NCBI GenBank assembly: GCA_023457715.1
Contig: JAEWKR010000093.1
Coordinates: forward strand, 1 to 64,000
Length of the DNA: 64,000 nucleotides
Reading direction: 5' to 3'
From: Verrucomicrobiota bacterium
GTDB lineage: Bacteria; Verrucomicrobiota; Verrucomicrobiia; Opitutales; Opitutaceae
The notes beneath the pieces were generated by a model. It did no database searches, was not told where the DNA came from, and worked only from the letters and a program-made list of their open reading frames with translations. The position numbers and the translations under genes are program-made. The first letter of the stretch is position 1. The number at the start of each line of letters is the position of its first letter. Shown here piece by piece: positions 8,524 through 16,845 of the stretch.

Positions 8524-10712
8524 ACGCCGCGCCGCCCTCCCCTGCCGCGTCGCCGACGCCGGTCCGGTGGTGGCCGGCGGCGATCGCTCTCACCGTCCTT
8601 GCGGGCCTGATCCTGCTCGGCGCCCTGCGGCTGTTCACGACGTTCATGGCCTACGACGACGAAGGCTATGTCCTGTTTTCGCTGCGCGAGTTCGCTGCGG
8701 GCCAGCCGCTTTACGACGCGGTGTACACCCAGTACGGCCCGTTCCACCCCCTGCTGGTGAAGGGCCTGCACGCGCTCGGGCTTCCCCTGACGAACGACGG
8801 AGCCCGCGTGCTGACGCTGGGTTTTTGGTCCGCCGCGTTGTGCCTGCTGGGCCTGCTGGTGTGGCGGGCGACGCGCAGCCTGGCCGCCGCCTGCGCGACG
8901 GCGGTCGCCGCCTTCCTGCATCTCGACATGGTGGCGAGCGAGCCCTCCCACCCGGGCTCCTTCATCGTGTTCGCGGTCGCCGCGGCGGCGGCGGCCGCCA
9001 CCGGCCACGGCTCGCGCGCGTGGCGCGGAGTCGTGTTGGGGATGGGGGTGGCCGGGGTCACCCTGACCAAGATCAATGTGGGCGCCTTCCTGATCGCCGG
9101 CCTCCTGGTGGTGCATCTCCTCGGCGAGTCCGGACCCGGAGGCCGGTGGCGACCCTGGCTGGCGACGGCGGGCGTCGCGGTGCTCGCGTGGGCGTTGTTG
9201 CGACGCGCGCTCTCCGAACCGTGGTGCCAGCTGCTTTTCGCGACCGTCACCCTGGCCACCGCCGCCCTGGCCCTCCACGCCGACCGCCGGGACAGCACGC
9301 GGGCGGACACGGCGGGCGCTGTGACCGGCGTCCCGTGGCGCACGCTGCTCGTGGCCGCGGGGGCGACCGCAGCCCTGACCCTGGCGGTGACCCTGGGCTT
9401 CGGCACGAGTCCCGCCGCGCTCCTGGAAGGCGTGCTGCTGGGTCCCGCGCGCCATCCCACGGTGTACACCGCCCCTTTCAACTGGCGTCCGGGCTCATTG
9501 ATCGTCGCGGTGCTCTCGTTCGGCGCGGCACTCGCAATCGCCCGCCTCGCGGGAGAGCGACGGAGCCAGGCCCTCGCCCTGGGCCGGCTCGCCGTGGCGG
9601 TGGGTTACCTACTCGCGAGCACGCAACGCCTCGGGTTGAGCGGGGCGAGTTTCACGCTCTCCTACGGGCTGGCCCTGTCCTGGATCCTGGTCGCCCCGTT
9701 GCGGCCGCAGGACCCCCTCCACGGCGTGAGGCTCGTGCTCGCCGCGCTGAATGTGACGCAGGCGCTGCACGTGTTCCCCGTCGCCGGCAGCCAGCTCGCG
9801 TGGGGCACCTTTCTCTTCGCCCCGCTGCTCGTCCTCGCGACCATGGACGCCCTCGCGCTGCTGCTGCCGAGCCCGAATCTCCGCCGCAGCGCGACGGCCG
9901 CGTTGCTCGCGGCGGGGGCGATGATCCTCGTGGAGTATGCCGCGGTCGTCACTCAGCGCTGGCGGAACAGCGTGCCCCTCGATCTGCCGGGAGCGCGACA
10001 CCTGCGCCTCCCCGAAACGCTGGCCTCCTCGCTCCGCATCCTGAGCCTTAATGCCCACCACCAAGGCGAGGTCCTCTTTACGCTGCCCGGGCTGCTCAGC
10101 TTCCATCCCTGGTCGGAGCGCCCAGCCCCCACGCGCGCGAATGCGACCCATTGGTTCAATCTGCTGACCGCCCGCCAGCAGGAGGAGATCCGCACGCGCC
10201 TCGCCACCGCAAAAAGCTCAACGCTGATCGTCCAGCGCTACTTCGTCGATCTGCTCAGGGGCGAGGGCCGTCTCGAACGCAGTGCCCTGCTCCGCTGGCT
10301 GCTCGAACACTACGAACTGCGCTTCAAACTGGAATCGTACGAGTTTTGGACGCCCCGCACGCAACCCGCGATTCCCCTGGGCCTCGCGAGTCTTGCCCGC
10401 GGGGCCGAGGGAACCGCCGCGCGGTACCGCATCGATTTGGTCCTGCCGACCGCGACCACGTCAGACCTCGCGCGCGTGCAGCTCCGCGTCCTGGGGGGCG
10501 ACGGCTCCTGGCCGCTGACGACCTGGGCCCCGGGGACGAACGCCGCGTTCGTGCGCACGAGACTCGCCCCCCCGGCGGGAGACGGCACCGATCTCACGCG
10601 CGTCAGCGTCTTCACGAATGACGTGCCGGAGGCGTTCCGCTCCGGCACCGCCCTCCTGCACCTGCAGGACGACGCCGGCAGGAAAATCGGCGAAGCCCGC
10701 TTCAGCGACTAA
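8520..10712 (+). CDS. Large polytopic membrane protein, GT39-like plan
   Basis: A 730-residue membrane protein. The N terminus has one helix, then the loop TTFMAYDDEGYVLFSLREF, which resembles the first extracytoplasmic loop of GT39-type mannosyltransferases where an acidic Asp-Asp/Glu pair is catalytic; YDDEGY at about residues 44-49 is the candidate. About eleven further hydrophobic segments follow, then a soluble C-terminal part of about 230 residues ending in a probable beta-rich domain. The ATG at 8520 was chosen because it overlaps the upstream stop (ATGA) and the reading frame further upstream is a shadow of the preceding gene. It is the last gene of the + strand run; the 155 bp after it contain a REP-like 20-mer at 10775. 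The acceptor and sugar are unknown. Confidence 0.75.
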   Translation: MNAAPPSPAASPTPVRWWPAAIALTVLAGLILLGALRLFTTFMAYDDEGYVLFSLREFAAGQPLYDAVYTQYGPFHPLLVKGLHALGLPLTNDGARVLTLGFWSAALCLLGLLVWRATRSLAAACATAVAAFLHLDMVASEPSHPGSFIVFAVAAAAAAATGHGSRAWRGVVLGMGVAGVTLTKINVGAFLIAGLLVVHLLGESGPGGRWRPWLATAGVAVLAWALLRRALSEPWCQLLFATVTLATAALALHADRRDSTRADTAGAVTGVPWRTLLVAAGATAALTLAVTLGFGTSPAALLEGVLLGPARHPTVYTAPFNWRPGSLIVAVLSFGAALAIARLAGERRSQALALGRLAVAVGYLLASTQRLGLSGASFTLSYGLALSWILVAPLRPQDPLHGVRLVLAALNVTQALHVFPVAGSQLAWGTFLFAPLLVLATMDALALLLPSPNLRRSATAALLAAGAMILVEYAAVVTQRWRNSVPLDLPGARHLRLPETLASSLRILSLNAHHQGEVLFTLPGLLSFHPWSERPAPTRANATHWFNLLTARQQEEIRTRLATAKSSTLIVQRYFVDLLRGEGRLERSALLRWLLEHYELRFKLESYEFWTPRTQPAIPLGLASLARGAEGTAARYRIDLVLPTATTSDLARVQLRVLGGDGSWPLTTWAPGTNAAFVRTRLAPPAGDGTDLTRVSVFTNDVPEAFRSGTALLHLQDDAGRKIGEARFSD

Positions 10713-10774
10713 GCCGGAACCCTTCAGGCGCCCGCTACCCTCTTATTCCCGTCGCGTTTCCGCCGGTCGTCGAC

Positions 10775-10794
10775 TCGCTGGCGCTCCCCGCTAC
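10775..10794. repeat. REP-like 20-mer
   Basis: TCGCTGGCGCTCCCCGCTAC, identical to the copy inside a coding sequence at 60145-60164 and a one-base variant of the arms in the tandem repeats at 20.4-20.9 kb. It lies between two convergent genes. Confidence 0.75.
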
Positions 10795-10867
10795 ACTCAG
10801 GTACCGGGGAAAATGGACGAGCTGAGGATTGGCGTGGTTTTGCGGCACCTCTTTTGCATCGCTCCGA

Positions 10868-11605
10868 CTAGGGGCGCTTGCGCGCGACCAGGACCAGACT
10901 GACTCCGAAGGGGAACGGAACGCGCCAGAAGGCCATGCGGACGAAACAGGCCTTCAACCCGCGATTGAGCGGAGCAGCGGGCACGCGGTCTTCCGCCCGG
11001 CCGGCCCCCTTGGCCGCCGGAAACCATTTTCGCCAGCGGCGCAGCAGCCACACCGCGGGATAGACGAGGACGTTGGTGTAGTTGACGTACTCCACGTCCC
11101 ACTCCTCCGCCGGAAACAGCGCCCGCAATTGCGCCCGGTGATAACGCCGGAAATGGTGCAGGGCGACGTCCCAGTCGCTCCAGAGGGCCATGCTGGCGGG
11201 GACCGTGACCACGGCGATGCCGCCCGGCTTCAGCAGCCGGCTGAAGCCGCGCACGACCGCCGCGTCGTCCGGCACGTGCTCGAGCACGTCCAGCGCGGTC
11301 ACATACTCGAGGCTCCCGGCCGGCAGCGGCACCTGATCGCCGGATAGACTGAGCACCTGTTCCGGGCGGAAACGCTCCCGCAGCATCCGCAGCGCCTCCT
11401 CGTGGTCGTCGAGCACCAGCACCGCGCACCGCGCCTGCATCTCGAGCGCGAACCGGCCCGTGCCGGCCCCGCAGTCGAGCAGCACGTCGGTCGGCTTGGG
11501 CGGCCGGACGCGCTCAATCCAACGCCGGACGAATTCGCGCTTGCCGGCATAGTACCAGTGGTCGCGCTCGACCGAATCCAGATTCGCATATTCCGCGGCG
11601 TCCAT
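10868..11605 (-). CDS. Class I SAM-dependent methyltransferase
   Basis: A 245-residue methyltransferase of the Rossmann class. Motif I is VLLDCGAGTGRF (about 41-52), the acidic end of strand 2 is VLVLDDHEEALRML, and the post-motif region YVTALDVLEHVPDDAAVV (about residue 105 onward) is typical of the Methyltransf_11/23 groups. After the core, VALHHFRRYHRAQLRALF is a pattern found in methyltransferases encoded in polysaccharide and lipid-glycan clusters. The C terminus has one or two hydrophobic stretches, so membrane association is possible. A longer frame reaches 11692, but the ATG at 11605 leaves an 88-bp divergent promoter region shared with the gene at 11694. The target molecule is unknown; context suggests a glycan or lipid carrier. 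Confidence 0.85.
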   Translation of the reverse strand: MDAAEYANLDSVERDHWYYAGKREFVRRWIERVRPPKPTDVLLDCGAGTGRFALEMQARCAVLVLDDHEEALRMLRERFRPEQVLSLSGDQVPLPAGSLEYVTALDVLEHVPDDAAVVRGFSRLLKPGGIAVVTVPASMALWSDWDVALHHFRRYHRAQLRALFPAEEWDVEYVNYTNVLVYPAVWLLRRWRKWFPAAKGAGRAEDRVPAAPLNRGLKACFVRMAFWRVPFPFGVSLVLVARKRP

Positions 11606-11693
11606 GCTTCGGCCGGAAACGTACGGGAGCCGCCGCCGGTGTCGAAGCAGGAAATCCCATTGCCGCGATCCGGCCCGGCCGCATCGTTCCAAC

Positions 11694-13691
11694 GTGGCTG
11701 CGCTTCAACCCCGCTGGTCAGTCCCGCTGGTGCTCGCCCTGCTCTGCGGGTTGCATGCGTGGCTCGCGCTGTCCGCGACGCGCGAAAAGACCACGGCGGT
11801 CGATGAGATGGCCCACCTCACCGCGGGGCGGGCGTTGTGGCAGGGCGACTACCGGCTGCAGCCGGAAAACGGCGTCCTCCCGCAGCTGTGGCAGGCGCTC
11901 CCGGCCCACCTGAACGGGCCCCCGCTCCCCCCGCGCGACCACGCCGGATGGACGCGCCCCAACGTGTGGACGCTGGGCCACGCCTATTTTCACGAGTCCG
12001 GCCACGATCTCGCGCGCCTGCTGTTTTCCGGCCGCGCGATGAACGTCTTTTGGAGCCTCGGCTGCGGCCTGCTGATCTTCGGAGGGGCCCGGCGCTTGTT
12101 CGGCTCCGCCGGCAGCTGGCTGGCGATCCTGTTCTGGACGTTCTGCCCGACGTTTCTCGCCCACGGGGCCCTGGCGACGTCGGACCTGTGCCTGACGTTT
12201 TTCCTGTTCCTCAGCGTCGGCGCGTACTGGCGGCACCTGGAACGTCCGGACGCGGCCACGCTCGCGGCGAGCGCCTTCAGCCTCGGCCTCGCCATGGTCG
12301 CAAAGTATTCGGCGGTGCTGCTCGCGCCGATGTGCCTGCTGATGCTCCTGGTGAGGGCGACCCACAGGGCGCCGTGGACGTGGCACGGACGTCGGCTGGA
12401 GCGCGGCGGCGTCGCCTTGCTGATGCTGGCGTCGACGGCCGCTCACCTCCTCCTCACGGTGGGTCTCATCTGGGCCTTTCACCGCTTTCGTTTCGCGCCG
12501 GTGGACGATCCCGCGCTGGTGGCAGACTACACCCGCCCCTGGGCCGAGATGCTGCGCAGCGTCGGCGGAAGCCTCGCGGACGTGCTCAGCTGGGCCCGCC
12601 ACCACCGGCTCCTGCCCGACGCGTACCTGTACGGCTTCGGCTTCGTGATCGATTTCTCCCGCGAGCGTGGAGCCTTTCTCAACGGCGAGACCAGCCTCAC
12701 GGGATGGGCGCATTTCTTCCCGTACGCCTTTCTGGTCAAGACGCCGCTGCCGCTCCTCCTGGCTGGCGGCGCCGCCCTCGGGGTCGCGTTCACGCGCTGG
12801 CGGTCCGGCCGGCACCTCTGGCGGTCGGACCTGTATCGCGTCGCTCCGTGGGTGATCCTGTTCCTGGTGTACTGGGCCGCCTCCGTCACCAGTTCCCTCA
12901 ACATCGGCCACCGGCATCTGCTGCCGATTTATCCGGTGATGTTCCTGGCGACGGGTGCGCTCGGCTGGGCGGCCGCGCGGGTCTCTCCCCGCTGGTGGGG
13001 CGCCGGACTGGCCCTGGTCGCCTGCCACGTCGGCGCCTCGGTATCCGTGCGGCCGCATTATCTCGCATTTTTCAACACCCTCGCCGGCGGGCCCGAGGAG
13101 GGATACCGTCACTTGGTCGACAGTTCCCTGGACTGGGGCCAGGACCTGCCGGGCCTCGCGGCCTGGCTGCAGACCCACGCCACCGGCGCGCCGCGCCCAC
13201 CGGTGTACCTCGCCTACTTCGGCACCGGCGATCCGGCCTACCATGGGATCAGGGCGACGGCCATGGTGCCGTTGCTGCGCAACGTGCCTGACCAGCCCTG
13301 GCATGCGCTTGAGCCCGGCCTGTACTGCATCAGTGCGACGCTGCTGCAGCAGGCCTACAGCCCGATCCGCGGACCGTGGACGGAGGCGCTGGAACGGGAG
13401 TTCCAGCAGTTGCGCGGCACCGAGCCCGCGCTCCTGCACTACGCCGCGCATCCGGAGAAACGCGCGGAGCTCGAGGCCTCCATTCCCGCCCGCCACTGGT
13501 CCGCGATGTGGAAGCGCTACGAGGCGCTGCGCTTCAAGCGGCTCTGCCAGCTCCTGCGCGCCCGCCGGCCGGAGGCGCAGATCGGGTACGCGATCCACGT
13601 GTATCGCGTTTCCCAGGACGAAATCGCCGCCGTCAACGGTCCGTTGTCCGGCTGGCTGGCCGCGATCGAGCAGGCCGGGCGGAGCCGCTGA
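11694..13691 (+). CDS. GT39-family-like membrane glycosyltransferase
   Basis: A 665-residue polytopic protein resembling dolichyl/polyprenyl-phosphate-mannose protein mannosyltransferases. The first extracytoplasmic loop has KTTAVDEMAHLTAGRALW, where the Asp-Glu pair matches the catalytic acidic position of the GT39 family. Later conserved pieces are GFVIDFSRERGAFLNG, WAHFFPYAFLVKTPLPLLL, SSLNIGHRHLLPIYPV and HLVDSSLDWGQDLPGLA, all typical of the family group found widely in Verrucomicrobiota and Planctomycetota. The GTG at 11694 is preferred because it directly precedes the first hydrophobic helix; a frame reaching back to 11604 would overlap the divergent methyltransferase. Its TGA stop is immediately followed by the reverse-complement stop of the convergent gene, with no intergenic base. 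Confidence 0.8.
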   Translation: MAALQPRWSVPLVLALLCGLHAWLALSATREKTTAVDEMAHLTAGRALWQGDYRLQPENGVLPQLWQALPAHLNGPPLPPRDHAGWTRPNVWTLGHAYFHESGHDLARLLFSGRAMNVFWSLGCGLLIFGGARRLFGSAGSWLAILFWTFCPTFLAHGALATSDLCLTFFLFLSVGAYWRHLERPDAATLAASAFSLGLAMVAKYSAVLLAPMCLLMLLVRATHRAPWTWHGRRLERGGVALLMLASTAAHLLLTVGLIWAFHRFRFAPVDDPALVADYTRPWAEMLRSVGGSLADVLSWARHHRLLPDAYLYGFGFVIDFSRERGAFLNGETSLTGWAHFFPYAFLVKTPLPLLLAGGAALGVAFTRWRSGRHLWRSDLYRVAPWVILFLVYWAASVTSSLNIGHRHLLPIYPVMFLATGALGWAAARVSPRWWGAGLALVACHVGASVSVRPHYLAFFNTLAGGPEEGYRHLVDSSLDWGQDLPGLAAWLQTHATGAPRPPVYLAYFGTGDPAYHGIRATAMVPLLRNVPDQPWHALEPGLYCISATLLQQAYSPIRGPWTEALEREFQQLRGTEPALLHYAAHPEKRAELEASIPARHWSAMWKRYEALRFKRLCQLLRARRPEAQIGYAIHVYRVSQDEIAAVNGPLSGWLAAIEQAGRSR

Positions 13692-15044
13692 TCACGGATC
13701 GTCCGCCGGTTGTCCCGCCGGCGGCACCGCCGCTGCGGCGGGGGCCTGAAAAAGCCGGCCGCGCAGGGAGGCGACCAGAATGGCGACCGCCGTGGCGACC
13801 AGCGCAAGGGTGCCACCCGCGAGCAGCCCCTCCTCGAACCCGGCGATGAGGTTGAAGACCACCCAGGCCGAAGCGGTCGGATCATGGGCGGCCAGGGCGC
13901 GTTCGGACCAGGCCCCCATCGGCACCCCCGCCCACGCCACCGTGCCCCAGAGGATCAGTTGCGTCGTGCCCAGGCCGCGCGTGTGCGGCCCCCGGCGCAG
14001 TGCGAGCCAGTAGCGGACGCAGAGCAGCACGAGGACGAGCCGGTAAGGGAAGCTTGCGATGGTGGCGTAGCAAAACCCCCACGCGAGGCCTCCGGCGACC
14101 AAGGCGTGGCAAGCCAGCACATCCGCCGGCCTTTCCCGCCAGAGCACGCGCCGGTAAGGCAGCGTAAGGCAGGCCGCGAAGGTCAGACCCAGCGCCCAGC
14201 CCGCGATCAGCGACGGCCGAAAGTGCATCACCTCGCCCATGGTCCACGCCACGGGAAATCCGTAAGCGAAAACCGTGGGCGGATTCGGAATGACGCCGAA
14301 AAGATGCCGGTAGTGCGACCAGGACAACGCCACGTACAGCAGGCAGCCCGCCACGGTGGCCAGGAAACCGAGCAGAAGGTGCCGGCGCGGAAGCCACGCA
14401 GCCCACTTCCCGGCCTGCGTTCCGCGCGGGCGGGCGTCACGCTCGAGGAGCAGGACCGCCGTGGCGCTCGCCGGGTAAATCTTAAACAGCGCGGCGATCG
14501 CCACCGCCCCATGCGCCGCGGCGACCAACACCGGACGGCGTTGCAGGAGCAACGCCACGCACGCGGCCAGCAGGACGAAAACCACGAGGTCGTTGTTTCC
14601 CCGACCCAGCCCGAGGATCACCGGCGGCGAGCAAACCAGGGCCAGCGAGATCGCCACCTCCCGGCCGTCCCGGGGCGAGAGGAGCAGCGCGGCCGCGGTG
14701 ACGAACGCGGCCACGAACAGCCAGCCCACCCAGCGGGAGTCGGCCACCGTGAGACCCATTTTCCCCGTGATGAGCCAACCCGGTCCGTACACATGGGGGC
14801 GACGGTAGGGGTCGTACGGATTCTTTTCGTACACGTTGAGCCCTGCCTCCTGCGCCTCGCCCGCCGCCAGGATCGCCGCGGTGTCGGCAAACTCCGGCGG
14901 ATAGGTCCACGAATCCGTCAATCCCCAGGTCCAGACCCGGAAGTACCCCGCCAGGATCAGGACCCAGCAGAGCACGGCGAAGGCAAACACCGCGCGTCGG
15001 TGACGACGCGCGTCGGCGGGGAACGGACCGTTGGCGTCACTCAT
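13692..15044 (-). CDS. GT87-like (DUF2029) polyprenol-phosphate-mannose-type mannosyltransferase
   Basis: A 450-residue protein with about ten membrane segments. The N-terminal extracytoplasmic loop holds VWTWGLTDSWTYPPEFAD and NPYDPYRRPHVYGPGW, followed by VCSPPVILGLGRGNNDLVV and ALFKIYPAS, the pattern of GT87/DUF2029 enzymes such as the mycobacterial alpha-mannosyltransferases. These use polyprenyl-phosphate-linked mannose outside the cytoplasmic membrane. It is the last gene of a - strand run of three. Its ATG overlaps the stop of the upstream gene by 8 bp (ATGAGTGA), the same junction sequence as at 6685. Its own stop abuts the convergent GT39-like gene. Confidence 0.75.
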   Translation of the reverse strand: MSDANGPFPADARRHRRAVFAFAVLCWVLILAGYFRVWTWGLTDSWTYPPEFADTAAILAAGEAQEAGLNVYEKNPYDPYRRPHVYGPGWLITGKMGLTVADSRWVGWLFVAAFVTAAALLLSPRDGREVAISLALVCSPPVILGLGRGNNDLVVFVLLAACVALLLQRRPVLVAAAHGAVAIAALFKIYPASATAVLLLERDARPRGTQAGKWAAWLPRRHLLLGFLATVAGCLLYVALSWSHYRHLFGVIPNPPTVFAYGFPVAWTMGEVMHFRPSLIAGWALGLTFAACLTLPYRRVLWRERPADVLACHALVAGGLAWGFCYATIASFPYRLVLVLLCVRYWLALRRGPHTRGLGTTQLILWGTVAWAGVPMGAWSERALAAHDPTASAWVVFNLIAGFEEGLLAGGTLALVATAVAILVASLRGRLFQAPAAAAVPPAGQPADDP

Positions 15045-16845
15045 GCGAAGGTTTTGGCGCCAGTTCGACCGCCACCAGCCGGCTCAGGCGGGCCAGACGG
15101 GCACCGAACCGTTTTTCCACGATGGGCTCCAGGCGAAAGCCATCGGGAAGGCGATGCTCCGGCATGAGGTGATAGTCCCCGGTGGCGGTGGTGGGTTGCA
15201 GCGTCTGCGACACGAGGATCTCCCGGAAGGTCTGCGCGGCGAGCGCCTCGTGCAGGGCTTCTCCCCGGGTCCGCGCGCGATCGATGCTGATCGATGGAAT
15301 CTTGCGCAGCAACCACGGTAGTGCGGACTTGTTCGAGATCACCAGCCGCTCGCCCGGCGGCAGCTCTGCCACATAGCGACACTCCCACTCGATTTCCGTG
15401 CCCAGGGTGTTCCGGCGGCTGTGCTGTTCATTGGCGATCACCCCGTTGCCGAGCCACGAGAGCCCCGCCGCCAGTGCGCCCACCAGGGCGGCCCGGCGCC
15501 AGCCCGCCTCCTGCAGCCGCGCGATCGCTGCCGCCAGAACGAGGGCGAGGAGGACCCAGAGCGGCAGCGCGAGCCTGGCCACCGCCGGGTCATCGAGCTG
15601 GCCCCAGTAATAGCACATGAGGATCGCCACGTTGCCGCCGATCCCCAGGGAGAACGCGACCATCACCAGGACGATGCTGGGAGCCGATCGCACGCGCTGG
15701 CGCTGACGCCATGCGGCCAGGGCGGCCCAAACCAGCGCGGGAAACCCGGCGACCGCCAGCCACAGCGAATTCGTCAGCATCTCGCCCCACGAAAAGAAAT
15801 ACGCCGCCGCGTGGCGGAGATTCGCGCCGAGGTGGGTAAACCCGAACCGCGCCTGGACGTCCTCGCGCAGCTCCCAAAGGAACGGCGTGCCGGAGACGTA
15901 GGTGTTGTGCACGGCATAGGGCACCAGCAACAACGGCGCGAGGAGAGCCGCGACCGGCATGATCACCCGCCCCGCCCGCCGCCATCCCTCGAGCGTCACC
16001 AGCGCCACGGGCACGGCGAACAGGCTCGATTCGTAGCGACTTTGCGCGAGCAGCACCGCCGCGAGGACCAGCGCGGCCAGCCGCGTCTCCTCCGGCCGGT
16101 CGAGGTAATGCACCGCGAGCTGCATCGTCAGCAGCAGCATCGCGAGATTCAGGGTCTCCATGCCGCCGCCGGTCGCACTGTGCACCAGCGTGGACAGGGT
16201 GCCGAGGCTGAGGGTCGCCACCAGCGCCGCCGTGTGACCGGCGAGCCGTCGCGCCAGCGAATACGCCTGGAGCAGGATCACCGGCAGCAGGACGACGTTC
16301 ACCAGCAGCCCGTTGCTCTCCCGGTAACCCGTCAGGTCATGCACGAGCGAGACCAGGAACGGGTAGAAGAACGGCCGCTTGTCGAGGTAGGTGTCGATGG
16401 GAACAAAGACGCCGTCGATCGTGTAGGCCCGCACCACCGTGGTGACGTCGCGATAGATGTGCATGTCCGATGCCGTCGCCTGCAGCACCATCTCGTCGTA
16501 CAGGATCTTGTAATTGAGCGGCGTGGTCAGCACCGCGACCGCCACGCAGCCCAGGATCACGGCCACCCGCTGTGCTCCCTCGCGCCGCGACAGTCGGACC
16601 TCCTCCTGGCGCCAGCGGCGGGCCACCTGCACGAGCGCGAAGGCAGCCCAGGCCGACGTGGCCGCGATGGTGTAATACGCATACCGCTTCACCCACACCC
16701 GCGACTCCTCCACGCTGAAGAGCAGAAAACCCACGCCGAAGGCGGCCAGCGCCACGCCGGCAAAGATCAGCAGCCTCGCGCGCGCGGAAAGCCGGGGCGC
16801 GGCGGGGCGAATGCCCGGCGGCGGGGTTGGCGGGATCCCGGTCAC
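15037..16845 (-). CDS. Polytopic membrane protein, putative glycosyltransferase, paralogue C
   Basis: A 602-residue protein with roughly twelve hydrophobic segments. It is paralogous to the product of the next gene upstream (16842-18722): both contain YKIL(Y/A)DE, KRPFFYPFLVSLVHDLTGYR/KRPFLYPFLVSIVHDVTGYR, ARYESxL/QSRYESSL, YFWGQ(L/I)DDP and LEPIVEKR/LEPVWEKR. The YDEMVLQATASDMHIY and LDKRPFFYPF loops are the likely extracytoplasmic active-site region, by analogy with GT39/GT83 proteins that carry acidic residues there; this is inference. GTG at 16845 was chosen because it forms a GTGA overlap with the upstream stop and a longer frame would only copy the upstream gene's end in another frame. 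The C-terminal soluble part of about 110 residues follows the last helix. Confidence 0.7.
   Translation of the reverse strand: MTGIPPTPPPGIRPAAPRLSARARLLIFAGVALAAFGVGFLLFSVEESRVWVKRYAYYTIAATSAWAAFALVQVARRWRQEEVRLSRREGAQRVAVILGCVAVAVLTTPLNYKILYDEMVLQATASDMHIYRDVTTVVRAYTIDGVFVPIDTYLDKRPFFYPFLVSLVHDLTGYRESNGLLVNVVLLPVILLQAYSLARRLAGHTAALVATLSLGTLSTLVHSATGGGMETLNLAMLLLTMQLAVHYLDRPEETRLAALVLAAVLLAQSRYESSLFAVPVALVTLEGWRRAGRVIMPVAALLAPLLLVPYAVHNTYVSGTPFLWELREDVQARFGFTHLGANLRHAAAYFFSWGEMLTNSLWLAVAGFPALVWAALAAWRQRQRVRSAPSIVLVMVAFSLGIGGNVAILMCYYWGQLDDPAVARLALPLWVLLALVLAAAIARLQEAGWRRAALVGALAAGLSWLGNGVIANEQHSRRNTLGTEIEWECRYVAELPPGERLVISNKSALPWLLRKIPSISIDRARTRGEALHEALAAQTFREILVSQTLQPTTATGDYHLMPEHRLPDGFRLEPIVEKRFGARLARLSRLVAVELAPKPSHE

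Noticed and set aside
13710..15167. Long + strand frame opposite the GT87-like gene
   Set aside because: Arg/Gln/His-rich shadow; the - strand product has membrane helices and family motifs.
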